The position numbers were made by a program, and so were the translations under genes. The notes under the pieces are model-generated. The model saw only the letters and a program-made list of their open reading frames with translations, ran no database searches and was not told the origin of the DNA. Shown one piece after another: positions 32,504 to 40,821 of a DNA stretch of 50,619 nt; within the stretch, counting starts at the first letter, position 1, and each line of letters opens with the position of its first letter. Source of the stretch: Planctomycetota bacterium (GTDB lineage: Bacteria; Planctomycetota; JAJSAM01); the NCBI GenBank assembly GCA_024274785.1, contig JAJSAM010000067.1:1-50619 (forward strand), in the 5' to 3' direction.

Positions 32504-34420
32504 TCAGCGTCTCCCGAGGGCTTTCCGGTAGAGGTCGTCGATGTCGATCACCAGGCGGCGGAAATCGAAGCGCGGGAGCGCGCGCTTTCGCGCCGCGCGG
32601 CCCATCGCGGCTCGCAGCTTCGGCGCAGCAAGCAGTTCCAGGATCGCTCGGGTCATTGCCCTCACGTCGCCGTGCGGCACGAGGACGCCGGTTTCGCCAT
32701 CCACCACCACCGAGGGCACTCCTCCGACCCGGGTCGCCACCGCGGGCACGCCCGCCGCCGCCGCCTCGATCAGCGCCACCGGAGTTCCCTCGTTCCTGCT
32801 GGTGAGGAGGGCCAGGTCCGCGTCGGCGAAGATGCGGTCGAGGTCGCTCCGGAACCCGGGGAAGACCACCCGGTCGCGGATCCCCCACTCCCGCGCGCGC
32901 GCCCGCAACGGCTGCAGCAACTCGCCCCCGCCCACGATCAGGAACCGGGCTCGCGGTATCTCCCGGAGGACTTCCGTCGCCACCCGAAGGGCGGTCTCCG
33001 GCTCCTTCACCGGCACCAGGCGGCCGACCATTACGATCACCGGGTCGTTCGGTCCGATCCCGAACTCGGCCCGAAGCTCGCCGCGGTGCTCCGGGGCCCG
33101 GGCCGGGAGAGCCAGGTCCAGGCCGAGCGGGATCACGTCGACCCGGGCGCGGGGCATGGCCCGGTGCCGGTCGCAGAGGTCGTTCTTCACCTCTTCGCTC
33201 ACCGCGATCACCCGCGTGGTCAGCCGGGCCAGCAGCAGCTCCACCGCTCGGACCAGGGCGGAACCCCGCGCGCCGAAATAGCCGTCGAGGACGTGCCCGT
33301 GGAAGGTATGAAACCGCACCGGGACGCCGCTGAGAAACGCCGCCAGCCGCCCGAGAGCCCCGGCCTTCGCGGTGTGGGTGTGCACCACGTCCGGCCGGAA
33401 CCGTCTGATCTCCCGGCACAGGCCGAGAAACGCCCGGAGATCGCTGAGCGCCGAGAGATCCCGTCCGAGACCCGGTAGTACCACCGGGTCGATCCCCGCC
33501 TCGATCGCGTCCGGAAGCATGTCGCCCTCGTCCGGCCCGACCGTTCCGGTGACCAGCCGGGAGCGGTAGCCGCGGGCCTCGAGATGCTTCGTCAACAGAA
33601 TCGTCTGCCGCGCGGGTCCGCCGATGTTCAGGCGGGCGATGGTGCGCAAGACCCGGACCGGACGGGATCCGCCTCTGGCGGGCGCCTCGCCCTTCACTGC
33701 CAGGAAGAGGGCATCCGATGCGCGCGCGGTCTCGCCCTTTGCGGTGCGCTCCCGGTCGCCGCGGAGCGAGGCGTCGCGGAAGAGATAGCAGAACGGGAAG
33801 ACGGTGGTGTTGTGCCGTCGGACCGCTTCAACCGTCAACCCCTCGGCGGCGAGGGCCCGACGGGTCTCCCCTTCGGAGAAAGCGCGGACCGGGAGCCCCG
33901 AGCGAAGCACGTTGCCGGAGCGGCCGAACCGTCCGAAGGTGGCGCGGTAGATGCCGCGCAGGATGGTGTCCGGCGACTCCCGGCGGGTGATGGAGAACAG
34001 AATTCGCCCGCCGGGCCGAAGGACGCGCCGGGCTTCGGCCAGGAAGCCCCGGAGGTCCGGGAGATAGGTGGTCAGGCCGAGCGCGGCGACCACATCCATG
34101 GATTCCGCGCGGATGGGGAGTTCCATGGCATCGCCCACCACCGCGTGGCTTTCCCTCCCCCGGAGCATCGCTGCGGAGAGGTCGAGGGAGATGACATCCG
34201 TATCCGAGGGAGCGAGGGCTTCGGCCAGCACCCCCGGCCCCGCCCCGAGGTCGAGCACGCGGCCCGGGACTTCACCGAGCATCTCGACCGCCAGGCGAAG
34301 CCTCTCCCCGAAGAAGTGGGATCGGAACGGATTCGCCCCGGCGCCATAGCGCGTTTCGGCGTAACCGTTCGCGATGCGGTCGAAGAAGCCCCGGATCTGG
34401 TTGGGATCACCCACGCGCAT
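32504..34420 (-). CDS. fusion of a SAM methyltransferase and a GT4 glycosyltransferase
   Basis: A 638-residue fusion in one unbroken frame. Residues about 1-240 are a class I methyltransferase: VLDLGAGPGVLAEAL (motif I, near 50), VVGDAMELPI, AALGLTTYLPD and RVLRPGGRILFSI. Residues about 260-638 are a GT-B glycosyltransferase family 4: VLRTIARLNIGGPARQTILL, DVVHTHTAKAGALGR, VIVMVGRLVPVKEPE, and the EX7E donor site in RNEGTPVALIEAAAAGVPAVA. The combination suggests that one polypeptide adds a sugar to, and methylates, an envelope glycan or lipid. The start ATG at 34420 has no strong ribosome-binding site; the open frame upstream is antisense to the next gene and is excluded. It is divergent from the beta-propeller gene. 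Confidence 0.85.
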   Translation of the reverse strand: MRVGDPNQIRGFFDRIANGYAETRYGAGANPFRSHFFGERLRLAVEMLGEVPGRVLDLGAGPGVLAEALAPSDTDVISLDLSAAMLRGRESHAVVGDAMELPIRAESMDVVAALGLTTYLPDLRGFLAEARRVLRPGGRILFSITRRESPDTILRGIYRATFGRFGRSGNVLRSGLPVRAFSEGETRRALAAEGLTVEAVRRHNTTVFPFCYLFRDASLRGDRERTAKGETARASDALFLAVKGEAPARGGSRPVRVLRTIARLNIGGPARQTILLTKHLEARGYRSRLVTGTVGPDEGDMLPDAIEAGIDPVVLPGLGRDLSALSDLRAFLGLCREIRRFRPDVVHTHTAKAGALGRLAAFLSGVPVRFHTFHGHVLDGYFGARGSALVRAVELLLARLTTRVIAVSEEVKNDLCDRHRAMPRARVDVIPLGLDLALPARAPEHRGELRAEFGIGPNDPVIVMVGRLVPVKEPETALRVATEVLREIPRARFLIVGGGELLQPLRARAREWGIRDRVVFPGFRSDLDRIFADADLALLTSRNEGTPVALIEAAAAGVPAVATRVGGVPSVVVDGETGVLVPHGDVRAMTRAILELLAAPKLRAAMGRAARKRALPRFDFRRLVIDIDDLYRKALGRR

Positions 34421-34577
34421 ACGGTAACGGGCGGGGAACTCCCGGACCGCCGCTTTTCGGGGTACCACCCGGGTACATGCCGTTACTCGAGCCCGCGGCG
34501 GCCGTGGTACACTTCGTACAAGCCCGGCATCGTCGGCCGATATTGCCCGGATCCGGAACGCCGCACCTGGAGGGGAC

Positions 34578-35924
34578 ATGACCCGCATCATCGTGGCGAC
34601 ACTCTTCGCTCTGCTCCTTGCCGCTCCCATCACCGCGCAGGACGGTCGAAGAAAAGCTCCTCCAGTCGATCCGGAACTGCAGGAGCGGGTGGATCTGCTC
34701 GTTGTCGAGCTCGACAACGTGAACTTCGACCAGCGCGAGGAGGCGAGCGCCACTCTGCGGGCCATGGGGCTTCCCGCCCGGCCGGCCCTCGAGCTCTACG
34801 TGGATCATCCCTCGCTCGAAGTGCGCCGCCGGGTCCGACGGGTGTTGCTTCACTTTCGGGAGATCGCGCGCATCGCGGCCATGACCGCGGGGTCCCCGAA
34901 CGACTGGCCGATGCTGAAGCGCAGTCCGGGGCGCGTGGCCGCCGCGGGAGATGGTGCCGTCCGGCAGGTTCCGGAGATTCTCTGGACGACGGAGCTTCCC
35001 GGCGTGATCGGCCTGCCGTACTTCGACTCCCCGATCCTTGCCAGCGGCGACCTCATCATCGTCCTGAACCGCAAGGGCGGCATCGCGGCGGTGAATCGGC
35101 ATTCGGGAGAGGTGATGTGGCTGCGCGACACCGGCGAACCCGTCTACGCCGCCCCGGTCATCGCGGCCGGCACGCTGTACGTCCCCGGGAACTCCCTGAC
35201 CGCGATGGACCTCGAAACCGGACGGGTCCGCTGGCGCTGGAAGACGGACTACGGTGTCTCGGCCACGCCGCTGGTGGCCGACGGCAAGGTCTTCGCTGTG
35301 GAGCGGGGCGAGAAACTGGTCGCCCTCGATCCACTGGACGGCACGGTCCGGTGGCGGGCCCGGGTTCCGGCGACTTCATCCAGTCCGGTGGTGGTCGGGA
35401 AGCTCGTGGTGATCGGGCTCACGACGGGAGTTCATGCCTACCGTATCAGCAACGGGACGAGGCGGTGGCGGTTCGAAACCGAATGCCCGGTGAGCGCCTC
35501 GCCGGTCGTCCTTCCCGATCGCATCATCATCTCCGACGACGCCCGTACCATCTATGCCCTGACTCCCGACCGTGGCAAGCGACTCTGGCGGCGTCGCATT
35601 CCCGAGGGCGTGGTTCGGGAGACCCCCGTGCTCTACGGAGACGCCGTGCTCTTCAGTACGTCCGGCGCGACGTTCCGGGCGATCCGCGCGAGTGACGGTG
35701 AAGACCTCTGGGCCCGGTTCGTGGGCTCCTTCATCCAGTCCTCTCCCTGCGTCGCCGGAGGCGTGGTGTACTTCACCGCCGGCCGCACCTTCCGCGCGAT
35801 GCAGTGCGCCGACGGCGACGACCTCTGGGCCCTCCCCCTGGAGGGCGCTTTCACCGCGCCGATCCTGGTGGATGGGACACTTTATGTGGTGACGGTGGAT
35901 GGCGCGTTGATGGCGCTGAAGTAG
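34578..35924 (+). CDS. exported PQQ-like beta-propeller protein
   Basis: A 448-residue protein. Signal peptide about 1-20 (LLLAAPITAQ), then an alpha-helical segment (about 30-105, ELQERVDLLVVELDNVNFDQREEA, HEAT-like), then an eight-bladed-type PQQ_2 propeller (about 120-448) with repeated GxVxW or YALxxxxGxxxW blades, for example LTAMDLETGRVRWRWKT, LVALDPLDGTVRWRARV and IYALTPDRGKRLWRRRI. BamB is the best-known such protein, but the helical insert is not part of BamB and there are no neighbouring Bam genes, so a different periplasmic scaffold or dehydrogenase-like role is possible. GGAGGGG lies five bases before the ATG. A palindrome at 35948-35971 follows the stop. Confidence 0.85.
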   Translation: MTRIIVATLFALLLAAPITAQDGRRKAPPVDPELQERVDLLVVELDNVNFDQREEASATLRAMGLPARPALELYVDHPSLEVRRRVRRVLLHFREIARIAAMTAGSPNDWPMLKRSPGRVAAAGDGAVRQVPEILWTTELPGVIGLPYFDSPILASGDLIIVLNRKGGIAAVNRHSGEVMWLRDTGEPVYAAPVIAAGTLYVPGNSLTAMDLETGRVRWRWKTDYGVSATPLVADGKVFAVERGEKLVALDPLDGTVRWRARVPATSSSPVVVGKLVVIGLTTGVHAYRISNGTRRWRFETECPVSASPVVLPDRIIISDDARTIYALTPDRGKRLWRRRIPEGVVRETPVLYGDAVLFSTSGATFRAIRASDGEDLWARFVGSFIQSSPCVAGGVVYFTAGRTFRAMQCADGDDLWALPLEGAFTAPILVDGTLYVVTVDGALMALK

Positions 35925-35947
35925 CAGGCCGGGCGCGCGGTGTGGTC

Positions 35948-35971
35948 GGAGGGACGAGCAACGTCCCCTCC
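35948..35971 (+). terminator. hairpin after the beta-propeller gene
   Basis: GGAGGGAC, a short loop, then GTCCCCTCC form a strong stem with one unpaired base, 23 bases after the TAG. There is no T-run, so this is a stem-loop of uncertain terminator value. The sequence also resembles the GGAGGGACGA core of family C repeats. Confidence 0.3.
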
Positions 35972-36146
35972 GCGCAGGGAAGACGGGTGAACGCCTTCCG
36001 GCCCCGCGCGGCGGGGAGAGGGCCCACCCTCCTCCTCGCTGCCGGAGGTGGGCCGGGTCATTCTCGCCAGCTTTTCTTCCTGCGTCGGATCGAGCTGTTA
36101 TGCTCACGAGCTCGCGGCCGAGAACGGGTCGCAGGAGGACTTACCG

Positions 36147-36368
36147 ATGCGCGAGAAGGTTCAAGAAGCCCTGGATTCCATCCGTCCGTTCCTGCAGGCC
36201 GATGGCGGCGATGTCGAACTCGTTGAGGTGAAGGAAGACGGTACCGTATACGTGCGCCTGATGGGTGCCTGCGGCGGCTGCCCCATGTCCCAGATGACGC
36301 TGAAGGCCGGCATCGAGGAGCGCGTGAAGGAGCAGGTCCCCGAGGTCAAGTCCGTCGAAGCGGTCTGA
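36147..36368 (+). CDS. NifU-like Fe-S scaffold domain protein
   Basis: A 73-residue protein made only of the NifU C-terminal (Nfu) domain: [24 protein letters not shown] then the Fe-S ligand motif [18 protein letters not shown] with CxxC, and [10 protein letters not shown]. Such stand-alone Nfu proteins carry and deliver Fe-S clusters. AGGAGG at 36133-36138 is eight bases before the ATG at 36147, which fixes the start; upstream in-frame codons are not family-like. It lies alone between the beta-propeller gene and a family B repeat. Confidence 0.93.
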   Translation: MREKVQEALDSIRPFLQADGGDVELVEVKEDGTVYVRLMGACGGCPMSQMTLKAGIEERVKEQVPEVKSVEAV

Positions 36369-36393
36369 CCCGGTCCACCCGGGCCGGCCCCAC

Positions 36394-36491
36394 AATGCGG
36401 CCCGGCCGCAATGGAGGGTCGACCTCCGGGCGACCGCGCTGGCACTCCGGGAACGTCACGCAAGTTCAGCGAGTGCCGCGAAGATTCCGGA
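36394..36491 (+). repeat. intergenic repeat family B, copy 2
   Basis: GCGGCCCGGCCGCAATGGAG, GGTCGACCTCCGGGCGACCG, then CACGCAAGTTCAGCGAGTGC and GCGAAGATTCCGG match B3 and inverted B1 block by block. It occupies the gap between two convergent genes. Confidence 0.75.
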
Positions 36492-36499
36492 TCCCGGCG

Positions 36500-37378
36500 C
36501 TACAGGATCAGCATGGCGCCGGCAAAGGCCAGCATGACCGCCCCGGCTCGCCGTAATGTGATTTTCTCCCCGAGGACCACGGCGGCCAGGATGAAGATGA
36601 AGATCGTGGAGAGTTGATTCAGGATTGCCGCGCGCGAGACCTGGCTCAGCGTCAGCCCCGCGATCCATGCTCCCATGGCCACTACCGTCCCGATGAATGA
36701 TGCGGGCAGGGCTGCTCTCCAGAGTCGCGACGGCTTGAAAATCCTGCCGGTTTCCGACCATTCCCGTCGCCAGGCGATCACCGGGACGAGCGCCAGGGTT
36801 CCGCAGTAGAGCCGGGCGGTGGTGATCCAGAGGATGTGTTCCCGCACCAGGTACTTCTTGATGCTCACAATGCCGACCGCCATGAGCACCATGCCGAGTG
36901 CGCCAAACAGGATTCCCATGACCAGGTCCTTTCTGGTTCGCCCGGCGATCGGCTTCGTCCTGGAGCCCAGCACGATCGCCATGAAGACGAGCCCTCCACC
37001 GACCGCGAGTTCCGGCCTGAGCCTCTCGCCGACGATGAACATCGCGGCGAGGATCATGGACGGGGCATAGAGGCAGTCCACCACCGCGCTGAGTCCCGCG
37101 CCCAACCGATTCAGGGCGGAGAGGAACAGGGTGTCGGCCACCGTGATCCCGATGACCCCCGAGGCCGCGATCCAGATCCACGATTCACCCGGCGGCGGGC
37201 CGATCCCGTTGAACAGGTAGAGCGCCGGAACAAAGATGAGCAGCGCCAGCGTGTTCTTGAAGAGATTGAGCGGCAGCGGCGAGACCGTGTCGCCGCACTT
37301 CTTCAAGAGCACGACGGCGAACGCCCAGGACAGCGCCGAGCCGATGGCGAACAGGTCGCCGGGTTGAATGTCGGGCAT
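36500..37378 (-). CDS. EamA/DMT-superfamily transporter
   Basis: A 292-residue membrane protein with ten predicted helices in two EamA repeats (about 1-140 and 150-292), each with the family pattern of a helix ending in a charged E-x-L/I turn (VGERLRPELA; LGEKITLRRAGAV). DMT proteins export metabolites or drugs; substrate is not predictable. The start ATG at 37378 lies 11 bases after the HPF/sigma-like gene on the same strand, so it is the last gene of that operon. Confidence 0.9.
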   Translation of the reverse strand: MPDIQPGDLFAIGSALSWAFAVVLLKKCGDTVSPLPLNLFKNTLALLIFVPALYLFNGIGPPPGESWIWIAASGVIGITVADTLFLSALNRLGAGLSAVVDCLYAPSMILAAMFIVGERLRPELAVGGGLVFMAIVLGSRTKPIAGRTRKDLVMGILFGALGMVLMAVGIVSIKKYLVREHILWITTARLYCGTLALVPVIAWRREWSETGRIFKPSRLWRAALPASFIGTVVAMGAWIAGLTLSQVSRAAILNQLSTIFIFILAAVVLGEKITLRRAGAVMLAFAGAMLIL

Positions 37379-37389
37379 GGGGGATCAGC

Positions 37390-38370
37390 TCAGCGTGGTC
37401 GCCAGTTCTTCAGCCGTTCCTGCATGCGCACCTCCGCCTCGTTCAGCCAGTCGTCGATCTGCTCATCGTTCGAGTTCAGGACGTAGGCGATCTCCGGAAT
37501 CCGGTATCCCTCCAGGTGTTTCAGGAGGAGTGCCTTGCGGTAGAGGGTCGGCAGCGACTTCAGCGCGTCCGCGGTGGCTTGCTGCGCTTCGGCGCGATCC
37601 CTGATGACGGATGGGGAGGTGCTGGATTCATCCGCGGGCGTCCCCTCGAGCCCACCGGTCATGAAGACCGGCAGATCCATGGTTTCTTCCCATTCCTCCT
37701 GCGGCTCGGCAACCGGCGGCGCCTCACCCTCCCCCGTCGCCTCGCGCTCGACCCGGTCCAACTCGGCGTCCAGGATGATCAGGCCGCGTCGCACCAGCCA
37801 GCGGTCCGGCGACATGCTGGCGGGCTTCTCGCGGAAGTGCTCGAACACGTAGGTGAGGGCCTCCTCCGTGATGTCGGGCAGGGAGATGGCGCCTCCGGCG
37901 GCTCGGATGCGCGGGTCGAGGCGGCGCTCCCGCTTCAGAACCTCGGAGAGGCGGGCGGCGTGGTGAGCAACCTGATCCCGGAAGTCCTCGAGGTCGCGGG
38001 CCGCTTCCAGTTCCTCGCGGGTCGGCAGGATCGGCTCCGGCGCATCTCTCAGGCTGTCCGCTCCCGCGCGCTCTTCCCGACGGAGCATCTCGAGGTGCTT
38101 CTTCGCCTGGCGGATGACCTTGTCGGACACCAGTTCGATGGCCGAGCGGAGATCGCCGCCCCACGCGTTGGCGAAGAGCGAGCGAGTGGGCAGGGCGACG
38201 TGCAGGCTCACCCCGTATCCGCCCTTTCGCGCACTCTTCTCGATCTCGACGTGGGCCATCGGGTCTGCGAAGTTGCGGAGGGTGGTGCCGATCTTGTCGA
38301 GTTCCTGCTCGATGTGCTCCCGATCCGCGTCCTGCAAGGTGAGATTCACGGCGTGGTAGGCGGTTTTCAT
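37390..38370 (-). CDS. ribosome hibernation factor (HPF/RaiA) fused to a sigma region 4-like domain
   Basis: A 326-residue fusion. Residues about 1-100 match HPF/RaiA: AVNLTLQDADREHIEQELDK, MAHVEIEKSARKGGYGVSLH and AIELVSDKVIRQAKKHLEML. Residues about 105-225 are helical and charged with no known family. Residues about 262-326 resemble sigma-70 region 4: ALKSLPTLYRKALLLKHLEG, IPEIAYVLNSNDEQIDDWLNEAE. HPF binds idle ribosomes; the C-terminal part suggests contact with RNA polymerase or DNA, an inference. GGAGG lies seven bases before the ATG at 38370, whose first bases overlap the radical SAM stop (ATGA). Confidence 0.82.
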   Translation of the reverse strand: MKTAYHAVNLTLQDADREHIEQELDKIGTTLRNFADPMAHVEIEKSARKGGYGVSLHVALPTRSLFANAWGGDLRSAIELVSDKVIRQAKKHLEMLRREERAGADSLRDAPEPILPTREELEAARDLEDFRDQVAHHAARLSEVLKRERRLDPRIRAAGGAISLPDITEEALTYVFEHFREKPASMSPDRWLVRRGLIILDAELDRVEREATGEGEAPPVAEPQEEWEETMDLPVFMTGGLEGTPADESSTSPSVIRDRAEAQQATADALKSLPTLYRKALLLKHLEGYRIPEIAYVLNSNDEQIDDWLNEAEVRMQERLKNWRPR

Positions 38371-39296
38371 CCCAGATCCTCCACCATTCTGAGCCCGGCA
38401 TCCACGGCGATCTGCCTCGCCTCGATGTACTCCTCCCGGGAGACCCGGCGGTCGAATGGTGGGTGCCGGTGGGCCTCGTGGGCCGGGAAGTACTGGTCCA
38501 TGACATTGACGCAGGTGTTCGGGGAGATCTCCTCCTTGAGAAAGCGCATGACCTCCGCAGTGCCCGCATTCCCACCGGGCAGGACGAGATGTCTGACCAG
38601 GAGCCCCCGGATCGCCACCTGACGATCGGATAAGGTCAGATCTCCGACCTGGCGGTGCATTTCGCGAATCGCGGCCTTCGCCACGTCCGGGTAGTCCGGC
38701 TTGCCGGCGCACCGGTCCGCAACCGCCGGATCGGAGAATTTGAAGTCCGGCATGTAGATGTCCACGACGCCGTCGAGGAGCCGAAGCGTTTCCGGCAGGT
38801 CGTAGCCGCTGGAGTTGTAGACGATGGGCAGATTGAGCCCGGCCTCCATCGCCAGCACCAGGGCCGCGAGGATGTCCGGGATGATGTGTGAGGGAGTCAC
38901 GAGGTTGATGTTCTCGACCTTGCGGGCCTGGAGGCTCAACATGAACGAGGCGAGTTCGTGGTGCCCGGCTTCATGCCAGGCTTCCGGCTCCTTCGATACA
39001 TCGTGGTTCTGGCAGAAGATACAATTGAGATTGCAGCCGGCGAAGAAGAGCGTGCCGGAGCCTCCCTCACCCACCAGGCAGGGTTCCTCGCCGAAGTGGG
39101 GGGCGACCGAGGAGAGCACCGCCACGCGACCGATGCCGCAGTTGCCCTTCTCGTCCTCGCATCTCTCTGCCCGGCACTGGCCCGGGCAGAGGTGGCAGCC
39201 GTCGTCGTCGCGGAGACTTGCGGCTTCTTCGGCTCGTCGTGAGAGTTCACCGGATTTGAAGAGACCGATGATGTTTGGTCTGGTGGTCGTATTCAC
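38367..39296 (-). CDS. radical SAM protein, PFL-activase-related (COG1313-like)
   Basis: A 309-residue radical SAM enzyme. The Fe-S/SAM motif is GCNLNCIFCQNHDVS (CxxxCxxC, near residues 87-98), preceded by an extra Cys-rich segment (CHLCPGQCRAERC, near 34-46) that could hold an auxiliary cluster. Later motifs include YNSSGYDLPETLRLL and DIYMPDFKFSD. Members are called PFL-activating-enzyme-related, with mostly unknown substrates. The start is GTG at 39296, without a clear ribosome-binding site; no better start is visible. It is the first gene of an operon with the HPF/sigma-like fusion and a DMT transporter. Confidence 0.85.
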   Translation of the reverse strand: MNTTTRPNIIGLFKSGELSRRAEEAASLRDDDGCHLCPGQCRAERCEDEKGNCGIGRVAVLSSVAPHFGEEPCLVGEGGSGTLFFAGCNLNCIFCQNHDVSKEPEAWHEAGHHELASFMLSLQARKVENINLVTPSHIIPDILAALVLAMEAGLNLPIVYNSSGYDLPETLRLLDGVVDIYMPDFKFSDPAVADRCAGKPDYPDVAKAAIREMHRQVGDLTLSDRQVAIRGLLVRHLVLPGGNAGTAEVMRFLKEEISPNTCVNVMDQYFPAHEAHRHPPFDRRVSREEYIEARQIAVDAGLRMVEDLG

Positions 39297-39400
39297 AAGT
39301 CGAATCTACGCGCCACGGCATGTGGGCGGAAGGACATTTCCTGGCGCGGCGGGAGGCTGAGGGCTCGTCTGGAAAGAAGTGCGGCCGTTGCACCGAGAGT

Positions 39401-39524
39401 GCCGCCTGGCCCGGGAAAGCAAAGCGCGAGGAGGGCGCACCTTATTGGTTTCAACCGACGAGCAACAAAGCGCGGCGGGATGCAGCGGCCCTCGAATGCA
39501 GCGGATCTTTCCGGGCGGGCCCTA
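39401..39524 (+). repeat. intergenic repeat family D, copy 2
   Basis: GCGCGAGGAGGGCGCACC, TTATTGGTTTCAACCGACG, AGCAAC and GCAGCGGCCCTCGAATGCAG match the copy at 20681-20800. It reaches the stop of the neighbouring minus-strand gene at 39522. Confidence 0.72.
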
Positions 39525-40013
39525 ACTCAGCAGGCGGCGGGCCCGTTCCCTGCCCTTCTCCGAGAGGGTGTACGCTCCACGCCGGCTTCCGCCGTGCAGG
39601 AGTCTCCGGTCACGCTTCAGGATCCCCAGGGTGTTCGCCAGGCTCCTGGGGCGGCGGATGTTCAGGAGGTCGAAGCAGAAGTTCAGGTCTTCGATCGTGA
39701 ACTCGTGCTTGTTCTGATGCGCCTGCATGTAGCTCGCGAAGATGAGGATGGAGTCCTGCAGCGCTCCCCGGCCTTCACGGGTGCGGGCATTCTGGTAGAA
39801 GACCTCCAGGCTCGTCTTTCCCCTCTCGGCCACCGGATCCGCCTCGTCGTCGACGACCCCGCCGGACTCCGCCAGGATCTCGCTGATGCGATGGTGCACC
39901 AGGGCGATCTGCTCGCTGACGAAGCTCTCGGATCCCCGGAACTCCACCCGGGAATCGGGAGAGATGAAGGAGAAACGGGCGCAGGTCAGCTCGTGCTTGT
40001 CTTCAGGAGTCAT
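39522..40013 (-). CDS. winged-helix-like protein, paralogue of the next gene
   Basis: A 163-residue protein. It shares with its neighbour a GSE-FV-EQ block (FRGSESFVSEQIALV near 23-37) and a C-terminal block of about 75 residues: LQDSILIFASYMQ, FTIEDLNFCFDLLNIRRPRS, LGILKRDRRLLHGGSRRGAY and TLSEKGRERARRLL. This resembles a winged-helix or helical hairpin domain with a YxLTxxG turn, as in many small archaeal and bacterial proteins of unknown role. The ATG at 40013 overlaps the neighbour's stop by 11 bases. The function is unknown; the block could bind DNA or a protein partner. Confidence 0.65.
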   Translation of the reverse strand: MTPEDKHELTCARFSFISPDSRVEFRGSESFVSEQIALVHHRISEILAESGGVVDDEADPVAERGKTSLEVFYQNARTREGRGALQDSILIFASYMQAHQNKHEFTIEDLNFCFDLLNIRRPRSLANTLGILKRDRRLLHGGSRRGAYTLSEKGRERARRLLS

Positions 40014-40605
40014 GGTCGTTCCCGGCATCGTCGCCGCTCTCCTTGAAAAGGGAGAAGAACCGGTCGCGTTGGGGGGAGTCGATCTCCGCACCCTCCGACA
40101 GTTCGGTTTCGGCAGGTGGTTCCCGGGACTCTCCCGGAGTTTCCTGCTCGGCCTCCTTGCGGATTCCGAGCAGGACCTCGATGTACCTGATGCCCTCGGG
40201 GGTCAGGCTGTACTCGCCACGCTTCTTGCCGGGGTACAGCAGACCGTGATCCCGCTTCAAGCTTCCCATGATCTGCAGGAGGCTCTTCGGGATCACCCGG
40301 TTCATTTCGATGAACGATGCCTTCATGTCGTCCGGAACGAAGATGAACTGGCGCTTCTGCCGATACAGGTAGTAGGCGAAGACGAGGATGTGGTCCTGCA
40401 TCGTCGGACTCTGCCCGGGGGGGATGGTCTGCCGGTACCAGTGCGGGAGGCTGCCTTCCTGCGGTTCCTCCCGGGCCGGGTCCGGTGAACTTCTTGGTCC
40501 CTTGACCAGGTGAAGGAAGAACGGCATCTGTTCCCGCACGAACCTCTCGGAGCCCTCCAATTCAAACCCGATTTGCTCGCTGACGAATTTGAATAGAGTA
40601 TCCAC
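40003..40605 (-). CDS. winged-helix-like protein, first of a paralogous pair
   Basis: A 200-residue protein starting at GTG 40605, with GGAG seven bases upstream. The N-terminal block FELEGSERFVREQMPFFLHL (near 14-33) and the C-terminal block (about 70-150: QDHILVFAYYLYRQKRQFIF, MNRVIPKSLLQIMGSLKRDH, GLLYPGKKRGEYSLTPEG) are shared with the downstream gene. It adds an acidic Glu/Pro/Ser tail of about 50 residues. The region 40606-40821 upstream has lower GC and should hold the promoter. No family recognised with confidence. Confidence 0.65.
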   Translation of the reverse strand: MDTLFKFVSEQIGFELEGSERFVREQMPFFLHLVKGPRSSPDPAREEPQEGSLPHWYRQTIPPGQSPTMQDHILVFAYYLYRQKRQFIFVPDDMKASFIEMNRVIPKSLLQIMGSLKRDHGLLYPGKKRGEYSLTPEGIRYIEVLLGIRKEAEQETPGESREPPAETELSEGAEIDSPQRDRFFSLFKESGDDAGNDHDS

Positions 40606-40821
40606 AGGGATTCTCCAATAGGAGTGGACTGCCGACTATCGTTATCTACGTTTGGAACCTGCCTAACCGCTCAATTGTAGTGTGTGGGAGAGCAGTCGGC
40701 CACCTGAATCCGTGCCATGGATCTCCTGGATTTTCGGGGTGCTCCCGATTGGTCCGGCACGGTCCGGACCAGGCCCGACCCTCCGGGCGTGACTTTGCCG
40801 GCCCTGCACTCGGCTCTGCAA

